This document shows positions 12,101 through 21,100 of a stretch of 64,000 bases of DNA, piece after piece. The stretch lies in assembly GCF_965638725.1 (NCBI RefSeq), contig NC_134962.1:4099501-4163500 (forward strand). Reading direction: 5' to 3'. A program made the position numbers and the translations under genes. Below the pieces are notes generated by a model. The model worked only from the letters and a program-made list of their open reading frames with translations, was not told the origin of the DNA and ran no database searches. How positions within the stretch are numbered: position 1 is the stretch's first letter; every line of letters begins with the position of its first letter. Source of the stretch: Aptenodytes patagonicus (taxonomy: Eukaryota; Chordata; Aves; Sphenisciformes; Spheniscidae).

Positions 12101-15100
12101 CAGAAACGTGGGGCAATACCTCTGAGTGATCTCAAGCAATTTGGGTGCCTGAGTACTGCATGAAAGCTGGCTGCAGTTTGTTGAGGGTGATGTAGGAGAG
12201 GAAGGATCTCAGTGGATTATGAAGGACCTGGGTTGGTCAATGCTAACGGGGGATCTGGATTTCTCTGCAGACTTGGTGCGGCAGATGGCCAGGCTTGGGG
12301 CAGCAAATGCCAGCACCACCTCCACTGAGGATTTTCGGCAGAAGATGGCCGAGGTGGAAAGAATGCTGAGGGAGATGAAGGAGCGGACTCTGGGCAGCCA
12401 GGAGGAGCTGGCAAGGCACGAGCATGAGGAGGCTCAGAAATGTGAGTCTGGCTCAGTGGCATGGGACAGGGCTGCACAGATCCTGCTGCGTCTAGCCATT
12501 CCTCGAAGCCTGGCTTGGAGCCCATGTGAGCGCTACACATATCATGGTCACGTTTGGAGAGTGCTGTTAATAAAACAGGCACCCCCAACAAGTTTTACAG
12601 TAGTTTTAGGGTCCCCTGTGACACTCCATTTATGGTTCCTTTTCCCTTAAGGTGAATTTTAGAGCAGATGGTACTAGCTGGGTAGTTCTGTTTGATGACT
12701 GAAAATGACAACCCTTAGAACCAGGAGTTCCCATTATTATGTATGCATCACATGTGGATGTGAATAAGTCACCCCATGTTTCTTCATATTCACTGTCCCA
12801 GGAAAGTGGTCCAGAGTAACAACCAGCAGCCCACCACCCTCAGCAGCTGTACCATCCGGAGGGCATCCCTTGCAGGAGCAAAGCCTTGTGCTTCCACACA
12901 AATCCCCACTACGTAACCAGGCACGCTGGCACTGCGGGGAGCAAGCGCTTCTGATTAACAGGCAGTGGCAAAACATGGTTCAGCAGCTGAAAGCTGGAAT
13001 TATAAACCAGCCCTTGCTAGAAATAAGTAATTTTTCACAGTGGGAGTAATCAAGCACTGGAACAGGCCTCCAGTGGGGTTTCTCCATCATCTGGAGCCTT
13101 TCAGGCATGGCCGGGTGTCTTTCTGAAAGAGATCCCCTCCCTCTCACCAGCACTGGGGGTTTGGAGACAATTTTGGATGAGATCCTGTGCTATCCAGGCT
13201 GAAAGAGGGAGGGAGGGAAGATGGTCACTTCTAGCCTGCCAAGTGAGACCAGAACCAGGCTTTTCCACAGCCAAGCACAGAAAGAGCCCTTTAACACAGG
13301 GGGATGAATTAGCAACAGTTCTCACCTCCTCCATCCTCAGTGCTGCATCGGGTGAAGAGTGAACTGCACGCCCGCTGGGAGTCCAACCAGGACCTGGTGA
13401 GCAGCATCCGGGACCGGCTGGCGCAGCACAGCTCCCAGCTGATGGATCTCCGCGATGCCCTCAACGAGGCTGTGAACAAAACCAGGCAGACGGAGGACTT
13501 GAACAGCCTGAACCGCAACAACCTGGAGGAGAGTCAGGTAGACCTTCACCAGGTGGTCCCGTATTGCCATGCAGTGAGGGGGGGGCCTACCCCAGCCCTG
13601 CCAGTGGCTAACCCTGCGTCTGTGTGTCTAGCAAAAGAGCCGCGAACTCCAAAAGCAGCATGCACTGGTGCAGGAGACCCTGAGGATGGCCAAGGACTCC
13701 CTGGCCCAGGTCTCCGACTTCCTACAGAAGATGGAGAGTGCAAAGGAGGTGAGTGATGGAGGTACTTCAGCATGGGCAGAGTGCGAGGGGGTGGCAGTCC
13801 TCAGGAGTGACGTATGTCCTTGCAGGCATACGAGAAGCTGGCAGCCCTGCTGGATGGGGCAAAGCTGCCCCTGACTGAGCGTGTCAAGAAGTTCTCCCCG
13901 GCCAGCAGCAAAATCCCCATCGTGGAGCAGGCGGAGGAGCATGCCCGGCTCCTGGATGAGCTTGCAAGGAACCTGTCCAGGTGAGGCACCAGTCCTGACA
14001 CTCAGTAGTCAGGCCATCTCCTACCAGAGTTGGGGATGGGAAACTGCAGCCCCACGCCATGGCAGGGGAGCAGCGGGTGCTATCTCCAAAGCTTTATCCT
14101 GGAGAACATGTTGTGACAAGGAACCCAAAGGCATTTTTGTCTGTGGGGGCATGGGCAAGAGCCCAGGCTGAGCGGTCTCCATGGACTTCATGGCTTCATC
14201 TTCCAACACAGCATTATCCAGGGCACAAACCAGGATGGCTTTATCCAGCGGGCGATTGATGCCTCTAATGCCTACGCCAGCATCATTGAAGCTGTGAAAA
14301 AAGCCGAGCGAGCAGCCCACGATGCTGATGAGGCAGCCGGCGAGGCTTTGATGGTACGTGCTGTGGGGAAGCCCGTGAAGATGAGCAAAAGCCAAACTCC
14401 CTCGACAGTCCTCCAGCTTTTCACACCCACACATAGGGCTCTGCTGCCCCTTCCCTCTGAGACTTGAGCACTTTGTTCTGTGCCAGAGAGCAGAGCCTCT
14501 GCCACAGCTGGGGCCAGACTCTGGGGGTTTGGGTCTCCTCATCATGCCCCAGCAGCACACCCCACTGCAGTTGTCTGAACGAGCATTTTTGTGTGCAGTC
14601 AGGGCCGGAGACTGGAATTCCTCTTCAGACTCCCAGGCAGTGCATGTTTGTTTTACAGAGTGTCATATCAGAAAACCTCGGGGCCATCTCTAAAGAGCTG
14701 AAGAGGAACAGCAGCAACCTGGAGGAGGCTGTGAGGAGAGAGCAGAGAAAACTCAACGGGGGTGAGAGAGGCTCCTTGCAGGGTGTGATGTCCTTCGAGC
14801 TGGACTGAGATCCAACACACAACATATGCATTTCTTTAATTGCAGCTATTAAAGGCACTCTGCAGATAGCGAAGGACAAGCTGGCTGACCTCCGTGTGAA
14901 GAAGGAGCAGCTCCTGAGCCAGCTCCAGTCTGTGCAGGACATGCTGGGCAGGGACCAAGGTTTGTCCTGGGGTAGCTAGACTGGTTCTCTCTGCTCCCTT
15001 CCTCACACCCAGGCTGTGACCCAAGGGTGCTTCCTCCCCACTCCTGGCCATCCCAGAGATTTTTCTCCTTTCTTTCCAGAGGACACGAAAGAGACGATCC

Positions 15101-18100
15101 AGAATGCCAAAGCGGCAGCTGCTGAGGCCAATGAAACAGCTGCGAGAGTGGAAGATACCCTGAGCACCATGAAGAAGAATCTGGATGAGTGGAAAGACCA
15201 GTATGGAGACCTTCGAAATGAAGACCTGAACCAGGCAGTCCAGGATGCCAGGAAATCTGGTGAGTGCTGAGCCTGCTGGGCTGCCAGGACTGAGTCTGGC
15301 ATGAGCCAGTGCATGGACAGATGTCCCCAGAGAGCTCTGTGCTTTTGGAAATTATGCTTTGCAGCTCCAGGTCAAGAGTAGAGGGAGGCAGCAGCCGATA
15401 CTGGGTGCTTTAAGTCCTGTCCCTTTATTTTTTTCTCTCCCTGCGGTGTCTATAACACCTATACCTTTACTGCAGGAGACTGCATGCACTAGAGCATTTT
15501 CACAAGCCCCCATCAAGGCTGCTGGATTTAGGGGATCATTCTGTGACTCTGCTCCCAGCTGCCGCTGCTTTGACTTGCATGTCTCAGAACTGCCTGAGCT
15601 TTACATCTCCTTTCCTCACTAACCTTCAAAACCCCTGGCTCCTCTCCAACCCCAGTGTCCAGCCTGGAAAGCACCATCCCACTGCTGCTGGGGAAGCTGA
15701 GCAGCCTGGAGAACAGGAGGAACAAGAACGCCACCGTGTCGGAGAACATTGTGCGGATCCGGCAGCTCATCACGCAGGCGAGGAACGCCGCCAGCAAGGT
15801 AGGCTCATGGGAGGGTGAGGACTGTGCATGGGGTGCCAGGGGCTTGGGGTGAATGAGGGCTTACCTGAGGGTAGTATGCAAATGGGAGGGGTATCTAGAA
15901 AAGCTCTGGGGCCACCAGGCAGGGTCCCTTTCTCATGGGAAGACTCCAGAAAATGCTTTGACTTGGTAGATCTGGCAATGACAAGAGAGGCAGCAGCAGT
16001 GGTTTCAGTGCTGTGGGTTTGAATTTCTCTCCCTCCAGGTGAAAGTCCCCATGAAGTTCAACGGCAGCTCGGGTGTGCAGGTCCGGATGCCCAGCAACCT
16101 GCAGGATTTGGCAGCCTATACATCCCTCAAATTCTACATTCAAAACCCTGAGCCCAGGAGCCAGCAGCGACGGCAGGACGGGACAGAGGAGGGGCGGTTT
16201 GTGTTGTACCTGGGCAGCCGGGAGGTGAGACTGGGCTGTGTGGGCAGGAGGAGGGCAGCGGGAGCCTGTGTTGGTAGCATCAATGGGGGATCACGCCTGG
16301 ATGTCAGCCCCTCTCCCTTCACCTGCTCCCTGAGTGTCTTTGTGGGGAACACGAACAGGTCCTGGGTGCAGCTGTCAGCCTGGCTAGAGGTGGATGGGGA
16401 GAGAGGTGCGAATGGGGGTGCTTGGTCAGTGCAGCCCTGGGAGCATCAGGGAGAGCATCGCTTGGTGCTCCTGCCTGTCCTGAATGCCAACGTGTGGCCC
16501 TGTCTCTCCCTGTATTTAGGCCACTGGAGACTACCTGGGCATCGTGCTCAAGGACCACAAAGTGCAGTGGGTCTACAAACTGGGCAATGAGGAGCCAGCC
16601 TCCCTAACGGTTGATGAGGATATTGGAGAGCAGTTTGCCACCATCAGTATCAACAGGTAGGAGACTGATGGGACACACCCCAAGGAAGTTCAGTGGGAAA
16701 CTGTCCCTGCAGTGGATGCGGGTAGTGCTATGCCCAAGCCCAGACAGGCCCTGAGCTTGCAGAGGTGCTGTGGACTCAGTCATCCAGTCATCCCTAAGTG
16801 ATCAACACTGAGATGCCTCAAAAAAAACTATCAGGGAGATGGTGACTTACCAGGTCATGGAGGGTCTGGGGGTTCCTGCAGGAGAGGAAAGATGAAGCTC
16901 ATCATGGAGGGTCCATTCAGCCTTGTGGCAGTGCTGATAACATGAGTGCTGACTCCTTTCAATGCGCTGCTGCTATGGGGGTCCCCAATTGGAGATGCTC
17001 CCTTTTGGTAGGGTTGTGTGGGGAGGCCCTTTGCTCAGGGAGGGCAGGGTTTGCTCCTCTTTGGGGGTCTCCCCTTGTCTTGACCATCCCTCCCTGTTGC
17101 AGGATCCTGCAGTATGGGCACATGTCAGTGATCGTGGAGAGGCAGACGGTGCACGAGACCAAGGGAGACAGTGTGGCCAAGGGGGAGCAGGGGCTGCTCA
17201 ACCTCGACCCACGCAACGTGGTCTTCTACATGGGTGGCTACCCTTCCAGCTTCACGGTGAGACAGGCAGCAGGGAGGGAGGTTCCGTTTTCTAGGAGGTA
17301 TCAGTGATACCTTTGGAGCTTCTTGGGGGGGAAAACCCTTGATTTCATGGGAAAGCCAAGATCAAACTTGCCCTAACTGTCCGGTTTCATTCCCAGCCTC
17401 CTCCCACTTTGCGTTATCCCAACTACCGCGGGTGCCTGGAGCTGGACACACTGAATGAGGAGGTGGTCAGCTTGTACAACTTCCAACACACCTTCCAGGT
17501 GGATACCACTGCCGAGAAGCCCTGCGCAAGGTAGGGCACCGTGCCCAGACTGGGGGCAGCTCTGGTCTGTAGTGCTTACTCTGACCCTTGGCTGCCCCAG
17601 AGCATGGCAGTTGGCTTTGGAGTGATACCTTGGGCCTCTTCTTGCATGGCTCAGGTCCAAGTCCACAGGAGACCCCTGGTTGACTGATGGCTCCTACTTT
17701 GATGGCACCGGTTATGCGGAAATCAAGTTTGAGAGCCAGTTTGGCACCACCAAGCGCTTTGAGCAGGAGATCCGGGTGGTCTCCTACAACGGCATCCTCT
17801 TCTTCCTGGAGAATCAGGCAGGTGCTTGCTCCCCTGGGGAGTCTCCACCCCTCAACCAGTGGGCTAGGACAATCCCAGCCCCACTTGCAGGCATTCTCAG
17901 TTCAGGGCCCTGGGGAGGAGACGGCTTTGGAGATGGCAATGCTACTTGGAGCAGCATTTCTGCACTATTGTTAAAAGCCACAAGAGGGCTGGACCCAGAC
18001 CTCACAGCAGAGGCAATTGCTTGCCTGGTGCTGGAAGGACTCCCTTGAACTCCAGGAGCACCCATGCACAGACCCTCTGAGCTGGGCCAGGGTTCACTGG

Positions 18101-21100
18101 GGCAGGCAGTGCTGCAAGGAGCATTTCCAGCCTGCAGTGCCGTCCCTGTGCCCCAGCGCAGGGCTGCTGTTTGCAGATAAATCCCCAATAATTGTTGCAG
18201 TGATGCATCAAGGCACCAGCAGTGGGACCTGCTCCCACTGGTGCTAAAGGGCAGGTCAGGCTCAGCACCACGGGCACCGGGACGTGGGGCTGAGTGTCTG
18301 TCCTGTCTCCCCCCAGGGTCAGTTCCTGTGTCTGGCCATCCGGGACGGGAAGCTGGTGCTTTACTATGACTTCAGCACTGGCCTGGAGATGGCAAAACCC
18401 AGCAGCAACTCCTCCTCCCTCACCATTAGCAGCACCACAAACAAAGCGGTAAGGGGGAACAGCCGCCTGCCTGGCTTGCTTGGAGGGCTCCTCATCCAGA
18501 GGGTAGAGGGGGCACCCAGATCCTTGTTTTTGGCAGGGGAGAGCTGTAAGAAGTTCTTTGACTAGAGCCATGAACCGGACACCTCGTGCTGCCCTCTGTG
18601 ATGGACCTAATTGCCCCAGGCTGGCGGATCATTTTTCTCCTCTGTCTCCAGATCCAGATTTTCCTCCTCAAAATGAATAACAAGAAGCGCATCCTGGTGC
18701 GGCTGGAGCGCCTCACCATCTTCATGGTGGAGCAGGAGAACTCCCTGGAGAATGCTGTTTCCTACTACCTGGGTGGTGTGCCCCCTGCTGTGCTGCCCCC
18801 CAGGTGGGTCCAGGCCGTGGTGGGGTGGGACAGTCTACATCTTCCCCTCCAGTGTCCCTGGTGGTGGCCCTGGCCCTTTCTTAGCCACATCCAGGGCTGT
18901 TGGGGCCCCGCTGAAGCTCTGGGGGGAGATTTCCTCTTGCTGCCCATCACCGTGAGCTTTTGAGGATGGGACATCTCCATCTCTGGTGAGGGATGAGGTG
19001 CTGGTGGGTGTCACTGAGACCTCCTTTGCTGTTCTGGGTGCTTTGGAGCAACCTTGTGCCTGAGGCACTGGAGATACCCGTGGCCATCATGGGTCCTTCC
19101 CAGGCACTCTGTTTGAAGGGCTGCAGGGCCAGATCCTGCCCAGAACTGGATCCTGCCTGGGGTTGTCCTCATAACACTGCTTGCTTCTCCTGCAGCTTGA
19201 AAGCGCTCTTCCCCACGGGTGGGCCCATCCGGGGCTGCATGAAGGGCTTGAAGGCTCTTGGCAAATACGTTGACCTGAAGCGCATGAGCACTGTCGGCGT
19301 GAGCTATGGGTGCACCTCGGACCTCCTGGTAAGCACAAAGCCCTGGCAGCCTGGCCAGCATGCTGGGGCAAGGGTCTGTCAGGGAAAGGGAGCACAGGAC
19401 CCCCAGGACAGGCCGGATCTCCCCTTGTTCACACGGAAACAAGCATAAAATCCCCAGGTCCTCGGTGCAGGGGGGTTGTGGCAAGGTGCTCCACATGGCT
19501 GGCCATAGCACTGGCCGGATCCAGCGAGTACCTGAGCGCCTCAGTCACCTTCCCAGCACACCTGCAACGCCAGGGCCAGGCTCTCACCTCGCCTCCATGG
19601 TGTCCCTTGCAGGTGGCTCGGTCAGTCAGTGTCCATGGCCACGGCTACCTGACCCTGGCCCTGAAGGACGTGCCAGGGCTGCGGGACTTCTACAGCGGCT
19701 TCAGCTTCCGGACAAGCCAGCGCGAGGGGCTGCTTTACCACCACACCACCCAGGTGGGCATCTGAAGTTCCCCCCGGGTATCCCAGCAGCAGGGCAGAAA
19801 CATCTGCTCCTGCTCTGGGGGATGGTGCTGCTCCCCCTTGGGAAAGGGGGGGATTTGGGTGGGGCCAGGGCGTGAATCCACAGTGAAATCTGCACCCTGA
19901 GCTCCTGGAGGGTGGTGGGGAAGTTGGCCGTTCCTTGGGGTTCAGCTGCTGAGCAGCAACGGGGCGATGCTTTCTGCAGGAGGGGACGTGCCAGGTGTCC
20001 CTCCAGAGGGGCCAACTGACCTTGAACCTGCTGGAAACCGAAGTCACCACTGAAAATGCCTATGCGGATGACAGGACCCACTACATGGCCTTCTACAGCG
20101 ACGCCCGTGGGTACGTGTCCTGGCAGTGCATGGGGGATGACGTGCTGATGGCCACAGGGACCCACTCAGCCTATGCTGCTCATCCCCCGCAGAGTCCGGC
20201 TGTACGTGGACGATGAGCTGCAAGACACCGCAGCAGGCACTGGGTCCAGCCGGCGGCAGCGACGGCAGGATAGGCGGCCGCTCTTCCAGCTTGGGGGCTC
20301 ACCAGAGCCAGGTGCCCTCAGCAACCTCACTGGCTGCATCGGGAATGTCTTTGTCAAGCGGTGAGCGTTGCCATGCCATTTCCCAGAGAGCAGGGCTCTC
20401 AGCCCCTTCCTGCCTCCTGGCTGGCCTGGTGACGGGGATCCCTTCTCCCTGTGCGTAGGATGTCAGAGCCACAGATGGTGGTGGACCTGCAGGAGAACGT
20501 GGAGAGCATCAATGTCACCATGAGCTGTCCTTGGGGTGAGCAGCCACAGCAGCTCGGAGTCACTCCAAAGAAGGACAGGCGGAAACCCAAGGTACCAGCT
20601 GCTGCCAAAACTCCCCACATCCTCCTCCCTGTCCTCCTTAGATGCCACCGTTGCCCCCTCGCTGAGCAGCTCTGCCCTGTGACACCTGCAGGGATGCTCC
20701 CCTCACTCCATTCTTTGGTGCATCTTCTGTAGGTGCTGGGCAAGCCTGCCTCAAAGGACCGCCGCCATGATGGGGATGGGCTCTGCCGGCTGCACCCACA
20801 GCCCCATGCAGCCAGGGGCACCTTCCGCTTTGGGGGTGCCCCAAGCAGTCGCTGGGAGTTTGAGGAGATTCCAGCCTCCTTTGGCCAGAGGTGAGGCTCA
20901 CCCCATGTTCACCCCACACAAGCTTGGCCCTGGGGACCATTGCTTGGAGAGCAGGTGTTCCTTGCAGTTGTGGGAGAGCAGGGTGCTCCCATCACTCCCC
21001 TGTCCCTGCAGGTCCCATTTCTCCCTGGAGGTGAAGCTGAACTCCTCCAGCGGGCTGCTCTTCTATGTGGCGGGCAAGCGGGGCACCTTCATGGCTCTCT

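Noticed and set aside
17818-17825. Using the GT at 17,822 as a normal donor for the LG2 exon
   Set aside because: It adds four bases and shifts the conserved LG2 frame; the GC donor keeps the protein continuous.
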